Source of the DNA: Osedax fenrisi
Lineage: Eukaryota; Annelida; Polychaeta; Sabellida; Siboglinidae
DNA: 64,000 nt
Reading direction: 5' to 3'
Assembly (NCBI GenBank): GCA_964019155.1
Contig: OZ025242.1
Span: 69,798,720 to 69,862,719 of the forward strand
This document shows positions 11,992 to 24,060 of the stretch, piece after piece (within the stretch, counting starts at the first letter, position 1; the number at the start of each line of letters is the position of its first letter). Below the pieces are notes generated by a model. It saw only the letters and a list, made by a program, of their open reading frames with translations, ran no database searches and was not told where the DNA came from. The position numbers and the translations under genes were made by a program.

Positions 11992-12111
11992 TGTAAAAAT
12001 GTATGTGTAATTATATAAAATATATATCATTAGTCAATAAGACGAACATGATGTAAAAATGTATGTGTAATTATATAAAATATATATCATTAGTCAATTA
12101 GATGAAAATGA
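11992..12111. repeat. 60-bp direct duplication in LINE 3' region
   Basis: Two adjacent copies begin ATGTAAAAATGTATGTGTAA and end CATTAGTCAAT plus variable bases. CATTAGTC also recurs at about 12183, 12221 and 12332. Confidence 0.85.
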
Positions 12112-12222
12112 TAATAAAGTAGAATAAAAGTAAGTGTATATACAAAATATAATATAATAATTTTTTAATTTGTAAAATTTAACATTAGTCAATAAAATAA
12201 AATTGTTAATAAAAGTATATCA

Positions 12223-15060
12223 TTAGTCTTTATATAAACTTATTAAATATTTTTTATAATTTTTATTAAATTTATTTGGATTATTATTGTATTTCAGATT
12301 TATGTTTAGGTTATTCCATAATTGTGGTCAAACATTAGTCAAAAAAAAAGCTTTTCGATCTGTTCTGACTTTTATTCTATAAAATAGATTTTTATTATAA
12401 GTTTTTATTTTATATAATTTCTGTAAATTTATAGGCAACATTTTATTAATTGCCCTGTTCATAAATTTAGCTGTATTATATTTCACAATATCACTAAATT
12501 TTAAAATGTTGAATGTTGAATGCAATTTATTATAATTAGAACTATTATACTGTGTACCTAATATGCATTTTAACGCTCGTTTTTGTATAATAGTTATTTT
12601 TAATAAACTAGACACAAAAGTATTTCCCCATATATGAACACAATAATTTAGGTGTGAATAAAAAAAAGAATTATATAGTAAAATTAATGTTTTTATATCG
12701 AATTTATGTTTTACTTTATTTAAAATAGCAATTGCTCTACAAAGTTTTGTTGCTACATAATTTATTTGTTTTTTCCAATTAAGCTTGTCGTCAATATATA
12801 CACCTAAACATTTTATATCAGTTACTTGTTTTAATTTAATATTATTAATATATAAATTTAAGTTTATATTTTCATTTTTATTTCTGATATTAAAAAGTAA
12901 GACATTAGTTTTATTGATATTTATAGATAATTTATTTATATTAAGCCATTTAAATAATTTATTTATATCTGTTTGCATTTTATCTTTAAGATTTAAAATT
13001 GTTTTATCATAAAATATTAAGTTAGTATCATCTGCGAATAAAATAGGTTTACAATTATTTGAAATTTTCGGTAAGTCATTAATATATAAAATAAATAAAA
13101 GTGGTCCAAGAACAGATCCTTGTGGAACTCCACATGTAATATTATTATAATTTGAATTTTGACCATTTTGGGTTACATGTTCCCTTTCAGATAAATAACT
13201 TTTTATTAAATTAAAAGCTGTACCTTTAATTCCATATATAAAAAGTTTATTTAACAATATGGTATGATCTAGTGTATCGAATGCTTTTCGTAGATCGATT
13301 GAAATAATTGCACATTTTTGTAATGATTCCAATTTATCACTTATGATCTCAACTGTTTCAGAAATAGCATCTGCTGTTGAAATATTATTTCTGAAACCAT
13401 ATTGGCAATCATTAATTATGTTGTGTTTATTTATGAAATTCAAAATTCGATTTTTTATCAATCTTTCTAATATCTTAGATAATTGTGGGAGTAACGATAT
13501 AGGTCTATAGTTCTCTGGTTTTTTTCTATCTCCTGATTTATATAGTGGTATTACTTTAGATTTTTTTAATATATTCGGAAAATATCCATCTGATAAAGAT
13601 CGGTTAAATAAATGAGTAACAATAGGACAAATTTCTGTACTTATATTTTTTATAATATACATATTAATATCATTGAAATCAGTACTATATTTTATTTTTG
13701 TATTTGATATTTCTTTTTGTATTTCAGTTAAAGTCGTAGGTAATAAAAACAATGATTCTTTAGTATTTTCATTCATTGTTGAATATATAGATTCATTACT
13801 AGGTTCATTAATTATTTGTTTAGCCAATGTCGGTCCAATACTACTAAAATAGTCGTTAAATTCTATGGAAGTTGGATTATGTAATGAATTAATTTCTTTT
13901 TTGTTTGTATTTATAACTTTATTTATAATAGCCCATGTATTTTTTATGTTATTATGATTGTTTGTTAATTTTGAAGAATAATACAAATATTCAGATTTTC
14001 GTAATAAAGTTGTCAATATATTTTTATATTTTTTATAATAAATAAATTTTTCTGTAGTTTTGTTTTTTAAAATATTTCTATACAAATTATTTTTTTTATT
14101 TATGCATTTTATTAGACTAGAATAAATCCATGGTTTTTTAATTTTTTTATTATCTTTTATTTGTATAATAGGACATTTATCATTATACAATCTTATTAAA
14201 TCAACATTAAATTTATTAAATATATAATCTATTGTATTATCTGTATAAATATAATCCCAGTTATGTTTGATTATACTATCTTTTAAATTATTTATTGTTG
14301 TATCATTAATTTGTCTAATATATTTATATTTCAATTTGTTTTTTTTATAATTTGTTGTTTCACATTCATATACAACATATATAGGAAGGTGATCACTTAC
14401 ATCACTGATTATAATATCGTTGACTATAGGTTTGTAATTACAATTACAATATATATTATCAATTGATGAGTTAATATGTATTCCATATCTTGTTGATTTT
14501 GTAATTAATGGATAACAACCTAAACTGTAAATGTTATCTAAAAAATATTTAATTTTATTGTTATTTATTAAAATATTAATATTAAAATCTCCCACCAAAA
14601 AAAGGTCCCTCTTAGCCGAAAAGTAATTAAAATGTGTATAAATAAAATCACTAAAATCTATTATATCAGCTTTAGGCGATTTATATATACCACTAATTAA
14701 AATGTTTTTATTATTAATATTTAAAGAAATCGTAAGAATATCCACAAATTCATGTTTTGATATGCATAAATTATCCATAATATTATAGTTTAAATGGTTT
14801 TGTATAAAGATAGAAACGCCACCACCTGCATTGTTATTATATGTGTTATTTATAAAGTTATTACGTGTTATATGGCATGCATTATAATTTTCAATTTGAT
14901 ATAAATCTTTATTGTATTCTTGTAACCAAGTTTCGCTTATAACAATTATGTTGAATTTAATTTCTATTGAATCTAATAACATTATTATGTCATCAAAATT
15001 GTGTACGAAACTTCGTGCATTTAAATGAAATATTGATAGGCCGTGATTAGATAGGTACCT
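12223..15060 (-). pseudogene. LINE ORF2: AP endonuclease plus reverse transcriptase (inactivated)
   Basis: ORF2 cuts target DNA and reverse-transcribes the element RNA. The longest frame (14982-12328, 884 codons) has endonuclease motifs SETW (res. 16-19), GDFN (131-134) and SDHLP (196-200). Its RT motifs are NYRPISLL (491-498), DLRKAFDTLDH (563-573), GVPQGSVLGPLLF (618-630) and FADDTNLIF (649-657), the catalytic site. The frame is open upstream of that Met, reading SIFHLNARSF, the usual start of the endonuclease. A TGA at 12328-12330 cuts the C-terminus. The same frame then continues PQLWNNLNINLK to TAA at 12223, as in family C-termini, so this is a recent nonsense mutation. Asn and Lys are very frequent, reflecting AT bias. 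Confidence 0.9.
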
Positions 15061-15215
15061 ACATATTTTATTGATTTACATTCAACATAATTACATTCTA
15101 TTTGTATATTTTTATTTAAATATTCATCGGACATATATTCATAATTAGTATGCGTTTCATTATTATTATATAATTCATTATTACTGTCATAATAGTTATT
15201 ATTATTGTAAACCAT
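15021..15215 (-). pseudogene. LINE ORF2 N-terminal part, frameshifted
   Basis: Sixty-four codons begin MVYNNNNYYD and contain YEYMSDEYLN and ECNYVEC. They end in a different frame just where the ORF2 frame begins reading ICRYLSNHGLSIFHLN. The two frames overlap at about 15025-15070. The simplest reading is one ORF2 starting at 15215 with a single frameshift near 15070. An independent small protein is less likely. Confidence 0.6.
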
Positions 15216-15335
15216 AATATAAAATATAAATTAATGTAAATAAAAAAGATTAAGTATATATATAAATAAATAAGTAACGTAAATAATAAGAACAATAAAA
15301 ACAAGAATATAAATATAATACAAAATTTAATAAAA

Positions 15336-15565
15336 CTACAATATAGAATTAAAATCACTTAAATTTAAAATTTTTTCCTTTTCAGAAGATTCTGTTTTTT
15401 TAATAAACGTTATGCCATTAACTAGTCCAACAATACTTTATTTTTGAATATTTTAGTAGATTCCTTGCTTTGTAAAATATTTCAGAGTTATATTTGGTTA
15501 AATGATCGTTTATATATATATTAGTATCTTTTAATTTTTTTATATTTTTAAAAATTTTACTTTTT

Positions 15566-15567
<2 letters not shown>
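15336..15567 (-). pseudogene. LINE ORF1 C-terminal fragment
   Basis: The minus strand reads ..YINDHLTKYNSEIFYKARNL and then IKYCWTS. After a one-base insertion near 15421 it continues NGITFIKKTESSEKEKIL to TAG at 15336. This resembles the C-terminal domain of ORF1 proteins in jockey/CR1-type LINEs (NDHLTP...LF..AR pattern), thought to bind element RNA. The N-terminal part is missing: upstream is only (TA)n. Confidence 0.65.

Positions 15568-15635
<68 letters not shown>
15568..15635. repeat. (TA)n microsatellite at LINE 5' boundary
   Basis: About 34 TA units directly abut the ORF1 fragment and mark the truncated 5' end of the LINE. Confidence 0.95.
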
Positions 15636-15644
<9 letters not shown>

Positions 15645-16049
15645 CAATTATGTATATCATATAATTAGTAATAACCAAGCGATTATATTTGTTATATACT
15701 TATCAATTAAGTTGTCACTAATAGAACAATGGTAGAAAATAGTTAATTGTGAACTTCTCATATAATAATCACTCATAATGTGAATTCCATATTTGATCTT
15801 GTGTTATAATCATACTTTTTCTTTAGTAATTTATTTTGTTTGTATATACTCCAATAAACTCATTTATTTTCTCGCCTATATATTTAAAGAGTGCATCAAT
15901 ATTATCTAATACCACCTTTATAAACATGTAACTTAAATGCAATACTTAGTTGGTAGACCTTATTCTACAAAGTAATAAGCTCCATATTTTTCATAATATT
16001 AAAGTATTAAATTCTTACATTTATTGAATAAATACGTTGATTCTAATAA

Positions 16050-16660
16050 TGTGATATATTTTAGTAATTCGTCACTTATCATATCAGATAAATATCTATA
16101 ATTTTAGGAAATCCATAAGAGTTCACTGCCAATGTCAGCTTGTGATGACCATGGTCAAGATGCATCTTGTATCCGATAACACTTTTTATAAAACATGTAG
16201 TTATTTATTTGATTTAGATGTTAATATATTCTATATTTAGGTGGGCTAAATAATATATTGTTTTGGTATGAAAAACAAAATTGTTGCAACAATTTTCGAA
16301 TATTCAACGACATTTTGCCCAATCATATTTGAGGGATACCTACGCAGTAGATAATACATATTGTCAATTAACTATAGTATGTATACTATAGCTATATGGC
16401 TTAATACGATATATTGCATTCCATTGAATCTTCCAAACATATTGCAGGCATTGTCACAACTTTGAACTCTATAATATTTGTATTTAAATTATTATTTACA
16501 ATTTTTGTAATAAAACATTAGCTAAATATTGATCAATGTGATAATGAATCTCTTCGTACGACAAGATTAATTCAATAATCATACCTGCCTCTGTATATAT
16601 GTCCATGATTCAGTGGTCGCGCTAATGTGCAGTCAACGCAAAAATAGGAAGTCATTAATT
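16050..16660 (-). pseudogene. Decayed hAT-type (DUF4371-like) transposase fragment
   Basis: The minus strand holds short blocks in shifting frames. One reads QSCDNACNMFGRFNGMQ, like the RGQGYDNAANMAGKYNGVQ block of DUF4371-type hAT proteins. Farther on come SKIVATILFFIPKQ and, after stops, VIGYKMHLDHGHHKLTLAVN, in the right order for that family's later blocks. There are many stops, so it is an old, dead copy. The similarity is judged by eye only. Confidence 0.42.
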
Positions 16661-16699
16661 TATTTGTGCAGTACATTTTTAAATGTTGATCAACAATAT

Positions 16700-18960
16700 T
16701 TGTATTATTCTAATTAATTTTTGGAGGCATTATGTAAGATTCATACCACGTGGGGAGTTTCCCGATATTGTTACATTACTAAGCACAAGAAGGTCACCAA
16801 TAACAATAGATTGTGGTATAATATATAGAAAAGAGCCCATTATGAAGCATCTAAGTTCTGAATATCATAAAAAATGTATCATTGCTTATCAAATAAATAT
16901 TGAAGGAATACAACAATCAGATAATACACCACTAGCAAACTATATATCAAAGAAAAATAGCGATTTAGCTTATAAGATAGGATCGTTATGATGTATTATG
17001 ATGCAAATAAGTTGGTTTTACCTGAGTATTCTTTCCCTGCTAGAGCAGTTGTTAAATTGTATCAAGATTTAATGATAATGATTAATGATAAATATAATGC
17101 TGATGATATGCTAATATTATTACGAATATCGATTGACAATATCTGATGCCCCAAATACGTATAAAGAATTAGTATCCATTATAATAGATACACATATGAA
17201 CACTTTACAAACAAAAATAAAAAATGCTACTTCAATATATCTTCGGTCAGACGGTAGTGTAGAAAGGACATTTGTTGATAAGATATACACACTTGTGAAA
17301 TTAATAAATAAAGTTGGAAACAAATCACTTATATTTGTAGGTATAGGAGAACATTCGGAACGTAGATCTCGTGGGATATTTAACACAATGATTAAATCAA
17401 TGGAATATCTTCTTGGAAGTAACGTAACAAATTTAATAATGAAAGATGATTCGTCGTTAGTGACAGATGGTACATCTGTAGATACAGGACATAATAATGG
17501 TTTATGGAAGATATTTCAAGCTTATATATAGATTGGAGAAGTTCAGCGAGCCCGTAGCTGCTCTACTTACAATATGGTGTTGGGCACACAAGTCAAGTCT
17601 GGCATGGAAGGCAGCAAGCAATGAAATACCAGAAATTAAAAATACGATATTAAGTGGTATTTCATCATATTTCGCAAAATCTGGAGTCAGATGCAGAGAA
17701 TTAAAAATATAGCTGAGTATAAAAACCTTATTGTTTTCTCATTTCCGTAAATATTTGAAATACGATTGAGTGAATTCACTCATCAACTAGTTGAAAGCAT
17801 ATTAAAATCATGGAATGCATCAATAATGTATTTTAATTCAACTTTATGCAATGAAGCCCGTGGATTTTCAACTTACCTTTGCAATGAACATAATCTTCAA
17901 CTATTATGCTTTATGACCGATGTAGACCTACTAATTATATTCTCTCGATATCAAAAAAAAGATGCCATCCGATTCGACGATATGTAATATACATCAACAA
18001 CTTAATAATATTGAGGTTTGTTATATATTTAATATTGCAGGATACAATGCCTATAGCTCCTGCTATTTAGAGTTAAATAAATAATGTTTCATAATATTTC
18101 ATAATATTTTGTAACTTTAATAGATTATAAATAGCATTATTAACAATGATTTAATTGGCGGATTGGTTACTAAGTTAATCGAATCAATTGAAAAAACCAA
18201 TGGTACTCATTACTTGAAAGGTATTGAGTTGAAGAGAAAAATAAGCGTGAAGTAATACATAATTCATATGTATCTGAAATGAGAGATATATCTGCAATAA
18301 AAGTAGAACTTATAAAAACTTTAGTAAATAATCTTAAGGAGCGATTTACAACAGATATTTTCATAAGATATTTTCATATTTTCAAAACTTGAACATTTTA
18401 TTAAATTAAAAGAAGAAGTAAACATAAAGCATGTACATACTTTGATAAGTGCTGATTTGAACTTAAGAGGTTTATCCTTACAATATAACGATTTATTATT
18501 GCATTCAGAAATTAATATATTCAAAAAATACAATCTTCGTGAACTTGTTATAAAGCTATCAAGGTATGTATGGAATTAAAATAAAATATACCTAATATTA
18601 ATTTATTATTTTCTAGCATGGAAGAAATATCTACATTGTGTTGTACATATAGTATAATTATGTGCGCTAAACCACAGAGTGCCGATGTGGAAAGAATTAT
18701 ATCTGAAAATAATTTGCTTAAGTATGTACATAGAAATATAATGAAAATAGAAACTGAGAATAATCAATTATGTAGGTACATATTCATTGTAATATACCGG
18801 ATCTTAAACATATAAATCCATTACCTGCGGTATTAGATTGGTTAGTTATTTAATTAAAAAGTCATTAATAATATTTAGCCATTATTTAATGACATTTCAG
18901 AGTAACCTACAATGTTTAGGATAAATAAACGAAATCATAGACAACACGATAGAGAGCATG
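16700..18960 (+). pseudogene. Decayed hAT-type transposase gene (ZNF862-like)
   Basis: The fragments lie in order on the plus strand. An N-terminal zinc-finger-like block (16740-16991) carries IDCGIIYRKEPIMKHLSSEY. A catalytic-region block (about 17100-17531) reads YLRSDGSVERTFVDKIYTL and SSLVTDGTSVDTG. A block at 17530-17712 has IWCWAHKSSLAW and GISSYFAKSG. A block at about 17760-17987 reads RLSEFTHQLVESILKSW, then LLCFMTDVDLL. A block at 18340-18560 is charged and helical. The C-terminal dimerisation part (18617-18775) reads AKPQSADVERIISENN. Stops and frameshifts separate them. A GTATGT..TTTTCTAG pair at about 18564-18617 looks like a retained intron. The order and motifs match cellular hAT-derived proteins, so a degenerate host paralogue is the alternative. 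Confidence 0.78.
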
Positions 18961-20316
18961 GTATCAATAAAAGTATTTCAAAGGAATTTTTTCTGGTGCA
19001 AGAAAACATAAAGGAGAAGAAGAAAATGAAATTAATTTTAAAACAATAACATTCTAAATATAGCACACAAATAACAAACACAAATATTTATAATAATTAT
19101 ATATAACTATTAAAACTATACGATATTAATGGTAAATAATTATTAATAATTATATATATTTATGTGCAGTCAATATTATTCCTTAATGAGACCCCTGACA
19201 TGATTGTAAGCTGTTATACACGTGATACACGTATCACGTGATGTATCTGGAGTTGATGCCACTGATGTACTATAATGATTTTTATTTGTATTTATTCAAT
19301 TATATAGTTCTCACCTGTTTTACAAGGCTACCTTCGCCAGTGTGGGTATTTATATGTAAATAGATAGACGAGGGTGGGATCAAGCTAAACATTAATTTGT
19401 AAGTACTATAGTATGGATGATTGTAAAAATGTATTTAATAATATCATATTATTAATATTTTTAGATTATATATATATATATATATAAATTATCCGTTTCT
19501 ATAAATATAAATATAATTTATATTCGTAATAGTCTGTTGAAAAAGGTAATCATTTTTTTTTACAGAATTTCATTAATATTTCATTATTTAAAAAAAAACA
19601 ACTATTAAGCAGAATACTTCTATTTAAATACAAACTATTTATGTATATACAGTGTATATTATACACACTATATTTTAATAGAACATTTTTATATTATAAT
19701 ATATAAACTAGACAAAATATAATAAAAGGTAGGCTACGACAAAAAAACATGTGTTAATACATGCGTGCAGATAGAGAAAATTAAGAAATCGATAGAATAT
19801 CTTTTTTTAGAATTTATAATCAATATATTAAAAATTACTTAAAAAATGTCTAAAGTTATAGGTAACACGTATCTGAATGATATTTGATTTTAATAAAATA
19901 AACCTATACAATAATATTTTGCGTAATTTATTGTTGTAAATATTCCCTTAATACTTTTCTCCTGTATCATTTATAGAATTCTATTTTACAAATACATTAT
20001 TTATTAATTAGTTCCATGCTATTTTATCTTACATTCATAGATGTGTGAGGTGGTATATGGTGATCACTATTAGCATGTGCTCCAACATTTTCATGTACGT
20101 GTTCCCACCATATCATTGTGTAAATTGCGAAATTTGTGTAAATTCTCTTTTCACAACCACGTAAATGACTCATATTTACTAACTTTATTTTTATTTTTTT
20201 AATTAATATTAATAATATATAAGAAAATAGAATTTATAAGACAGATACAATTAAGAAAAGTATTACTTTTTATATAAATGTTAAAAAAAATTATTTTCAA
20301 ATTTATGTCCATTACA
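18961..20316. other. AT-rich intron sequence, nothing recognised
   Basis: No open frame or exon-like block was found. Short palindromes are present (for example ATACACGTGATACACGTATC near 19215). Confidence 0.5.
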
Positions 20317-20368
20317 TTTTGGACACCGAGAAATTACCCGATTTGCCCCCGTCCTTAAGACGGCCCTG
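20317..20368 (-). mobile_element. hAT-like terminal sequence remnant
   Basis: Read on the minus strand the block starts CAGGGCCGTCTTAAGGACGG and continues GGGGGCAAATCGGG. CAGGGCCG... openings are typical of hAT termini. It could be the right end of the decayed hAT gene at 16.7-19 kb. No matching left end was found. Confidence 0.4.
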
Positions 20369-20689
20369 TCGCTAATTAACTCATATATATATAAATATAT
20401 TATATATTTTCATTTTAGTTAGATTTAAAACTTAAATTCAATGATAACAGCATTTTAATATTAAATATAAGTTGTAACCAGCGTTCAGTCGTTAGATGTT
20501 CAATATTGAGTAATCAGTTCGACTCGATTTCCAATCGTATTATATTAATTATTAATATAATTATAATTATAATTGTAGTTTAATGTGACACTGAATGACA
20601 TTATTATGATTTTACAAAATCCATATATGGATTACTAAAGGATTTGATTCTATTTAAAAAAATATTGACCTTAAATTAGTTTATACCTA

Positions 20690-21190
20690 CTTACATTAAT
20701 AACTTAAATTTTGTACTTAAGTTTGTACTTAAATTCCTACTTAAGTTTGAGTTAAGTTAGGCACTCAAACTGAACTTAAATAGTATTACATCTATGTACT
20801 TACGTAATTATAAATTTATAATATATTTATAATATATAAATTCAACTTAAATTCAACCTAAAACATTTAAAATAAGTTAATACAATTTATTTTAATATTT
20901 GATCTTACATCAAAACTTAATTTCACCAATAACTCAAGTAGGAACTCACCTAGAACTTAAGTTTTCTACATAAGTTTAACTTAAGTTTTCTACTTTAGTT
21001 TAATTTAAGTTATGTAGCATATGTTTATAATATATAATATTTAATTATATATTTTGCAAAAAAACCTAAGTTCAACTTAAGTTTATTATAATAAGTTAAT
21101 AACACATGCTAACATTTATATTAATATAAATACTTAAATCACAACTTAAGTTGAACTTACTTAAAAACTTAAGATAAACTTAAGTTATTA
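20690..21190. repeat. AACTTAAGTT-rich repeat region
   Basis: AACTTAAGTT and TTAACTTAAG variants occur over a dozen times in both orientations. The region looks like diverged tandem or inverted copies of a short palindrome-containing unit. Confidence 0.6.
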
Positions 21191-21453
21191 TTTAGTTTAT
21201 TTAAATAATGATATATAACATGTTATTTAAAAGTAAATACAAGTATAATAAATTTGAATTTTAAAATATCATCTCGTGAACAAAATGTACTTATTATTAT
21301 AATTATTATTATTATTATTATTTACAACATATAACTATAACTTTATGAAGCTAAAGATATCTCAGAATATTGTATTTCATTTTTTTATTTTATTTAAACT
21401 CCCTTTAATTTTGAACCCTTTGACATTTTCTGAGTTTCATATATATATATATA

Positions 21454-21492
<39 letters not shown>

Positions 21493-21656
21493 TATAATAA
21501 TACATTAGATAATTAAAATATATGAATAAATTACATAATATATATATTTTTGAATTTCAAAATATTTGTATTAGTAAAATTCAGTATATATATATTTATT
21601 TTATACATATTAGCATCATCTAACAATATCCGCACTACATAACTTTTATCTTTTCC

Positions 21657-22168
21657 TATCTACAAAGATTTTCCAAAGGAAAGATATTGCACTTGTGTAT
21701 ATTTGTGTCACCTAATAATTAGATATTGCCATCTAGCGGTATTATTCAGATAATAAGACATTTCTATATTTATTGTAATAGTAAATACTAAATTATATAC
21801 AATATACATGTATATTGTATTATAATATGTATTTACATGATTTTAAAATGATAATATAATTATATAACAATAGAATAAACTGATTAGTTATGTTTAATAT
21901 AAACAAATAAAATAAATGATAAATATATTGTTATAAATCTAATATTAAAAAAAACTACATGTATTGTATTATATTGTAATGATTTTAAATATATGTATAT
22001 AATTAGAAAACAAGAAATTTAAATAAAAATATCACATGATTTAACATTTCATATACTATTTCGCCATCTAGTGTTAATATTGTTTTTTCATTTTAAATTT
22101 ACATTTCGAGGTACTAGATATAGATAGGGAGTGCAATATCTTTCCTTTAGAAAATCTTTGGTATCTAT
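21657..22168. mobile_element. MITE with about 37-bp TIRs
   Basis: The left end has ACAAAGATTTTCC, then AAAGGAAAGATATTGCACT. The right end has AGTGCAATATCTTTCCTTT, then AGAAAATCTTTGG, a near-perfect inverse. GCCATCTAG appears inward of each end (about 21730 on the left, 22065 on the right). About 510 bp with no coding capacity. Confidence 0.82.
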
Positions 22169-22437
22169 ATAATATAAAAAAAATTAAATCCTAAGATATT
22201 CGATTATAGTAGACCCATTTTCCCCTATATTTTACATGTAAAGTTACAGCCACCCCTTAAGTTTGTATGTAAGTTGAATGCTGGGGCAATCGAGCATATT
22301 TGTATACAATTATATAATGATGATGATGCCATGGCATGCAGGGTACGGTACTACAATAAGGACATGTTGGCCCATTGTTCGTTTGTCGATAACATCATAA
22401 TAAACAGAGCATTGCGTTACGCGTATTGTGGGATTGA

Positions 22438-22785
22438 TAATATGACATGGGTTATATAATATGACATGGGTTATATAATATGACATGGGTTATATAATAT
22501 GACATGGGTTATATAATATGACATGGGTTATATAATATGACATGGGTTATATAATATGACATGGGTTATATAATATGACATGGGTTATATAATATGACAT
22601 GGGTTATATAATATGACATGGGTTATATAATATGACATGGGTTATATAATATGACATGGGTTATATAATATGACATGGGTTATATAATATGACATGGGTT
22701 ATATAATATGACATGGGTTATATAATATGACATGGGTTATATAATATGACATGGGTTATATAATATGACATGGGTTACACAATAT
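22438..22785. repeat. 19-bp tandem array
   Basis: About 18 near-identical units of TATGACATGGGTTATATAA. The homogeneity suggests recent expansion or array conversion. Confidence 0.97.
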
Positions 22786-22968
22786 AAGGTATAACATAGT
22801 ATAGTAATCGATATCATTTAGTATGATGAAATCCCATCAAAGGGCTTTGCTACGATCATACCACATTAGCTATATTACTGTACTATTATACCGCGCATTC
22901 ACACGGGCACCGAATTGATCACGTGCGACGCACGTCGTGCGTTTCATGACTCACGCAGCATGACTCAC

Positions 22969-23040
22969 CTGAGGTCCCGGGGGTCCGGCCACCATCACTG
23001 TTTCGCCACTTCCGCCCGCTTCTATGTAGCCATTCTTACC
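22969..23040 (-). CDS. Collagen exon, 72 bp
   Basis: Acceptor TATTTCAG, then 24 codons starting GKNGYIEAGGSGETVM and ending GPPGPQ, then donor GTGAGT. Phase 0 both sides. Gly-X-Y is interrupted in the middle (IEAGGSGETVMVA), a collagen IV feature. A 21-bp tandem array begins 30 bp upstream of the acceptor. Confidence 0.85.
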
Positions 23041-23070
23041 CTGAAATAGGCGGGGTACACGTTACTATAG

Positions 23071-23238
23071 TTAGGTACGCGTGCACCGATGTTAGGTACG
23101 CGTGCACCGAGGTTAGGTACGCGTGCACCGATGTTAGGTACGCGCGCACCGAGGTTAGGTACGCGTGCACCGAGGTTAGGTACGCGTGCACCGAGGTTAG
23201 GTACGCGTGCACCGAGGTTAGGTACGCGTGCACCGAGG
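23071..23238. repeat. 21-bp tandem array beside exon acceptor
   Basis: Eight units of TTAGGTACGCGTGCACCGAG(G) with single-base variants. GC-rich units in AT-rich surroundings. The minus-strand frame through it (TSVHAYL repeats) exists only because 21 is a multiple of three, and it is not called as a gene. Confidence 0.97.
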
Positions 23239-23331
23239 TAACACTAATCATGATCTCGATAATTATAATAACAATAAAATATTTAATGTAAACGAATGTT
23301 TCATGTGTGTCTACCAATCAGCAGCAGTGTC

Positions 23332-23513
23332 TAAGGGCGCGTTCACACGGCGAATATCTGCTACACGAAACATCGTCGTACATTTCGTCGTACATTTCGT
23401 CGTATTTCTACGACTCACACTGAGAGGTGGTCGTAGATTATAACCCGCGACGATAAAAACATCGCAGATGAGAATCTGTGACGTGTTTATTTACGGCGTA
23501 AACACAGCCTAAA
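23332..23513. mobile_element. Short MITE-like element
   Basis: The left end TAAGGGCGCGTTCACACGGC and the right end, inverted, TTTAGGCTGTGTTTACGCCG, are imperfect TIRs. About 180 bp with GC-richer, non-coding content. Confidence 0.5.
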
Positions 23514-23801
23514 GTAATAAGTCTATCAGTAATTCAAAAATGTGTGTGTGTGTGTGTGGCACTCGCACTATGAATGCGTGTATATGAGTACCCACACGTA
23601 TATATATATATATATGTGTGTGTATGTGTGTATATAAGTGTTATAATATCAAGAACGCTAGAATCGCGATTTCGAAAATGTAAATGGCTACGGATTATTT
23701 GAAACAGTGCGGGAAATGTAAGTTGAATTATTTTTATACTTTCGTGTTATACGATATCAATAATAAAATGTAGGTATTCTAGAATTAATATACCTATTAT
23801 A

Positions 23802-23848
<47 letters not shown>

Positions 23849-23851
<3 letters not shown>

Positions 23852-24060
23852 TCAACTCTCGGTATGTCGAACTACGGATAAGTCGTACTACTGATAAGTC
23901 GGACACATTAAGTTGGTTTGGTTGGATTTATATCTAGTTCCATGTTATATTAATCGGATAAGTCGGATAAGTTTGATTGGATAAGTCGGACTTTTCTATA
24001 AGTCTGGCACATATTATAGTCATTTTTATGATTTTTATACTAGAAAAGTCGGAATTTTTA
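23849..24060. mobile_element. Tigger/pogo-like element remnant
   Basis: It opens CAGTCAACTCTCGGTATGTC, in the style of Tigger/pogo-group TIRs. It continues with repeated GGATAAGTCGGA and TAAGTCGGAC motifs. The other end is not defined. A related short element lies at 50442-50598. Confidence 0.5.

Larger units (their letters stand above)
10985..15567 (-). mobile_element. CR1-like non-LTR retrotransposon, 5'-truncated
   Basis: About 4.6 kb on the minus strand: the C-terminal part of ORF1 (15336-15567), ORF2 with endonuclease and reverse transcriptase (about 12223-15215), then about 1.2 kb of 3' sequence. The 3' sequence has a 60-bp duplication (about 11992-12111), an AAAAGT repeat (11954-11978) and a terminal hairpin (11023-11060). 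The 5' end coincides with a (TA)n tract, suggesting truncation or insertion beside it. It sits in the largest collagen intron, in the same orientation as the gene. RT motifs place it in the jockey superfamily, CR1-like. The clade name is an inference. Confidence 0.85.

Noticed and set aside
12785..13012. 75-codon plus-strand frame
   Set aside because: Antisense shadow of the LINE ORF2.
22274..22459. 61-codon frame MNAGAIEH...
   Set aside because: Short and without a recognisable domain. It ends in the 19-bp array.
23036..23317. Frame with tandem TSVHAYL repeats
   Set aside because: A product of the 21-bp array, whose unit length is divisible by three.
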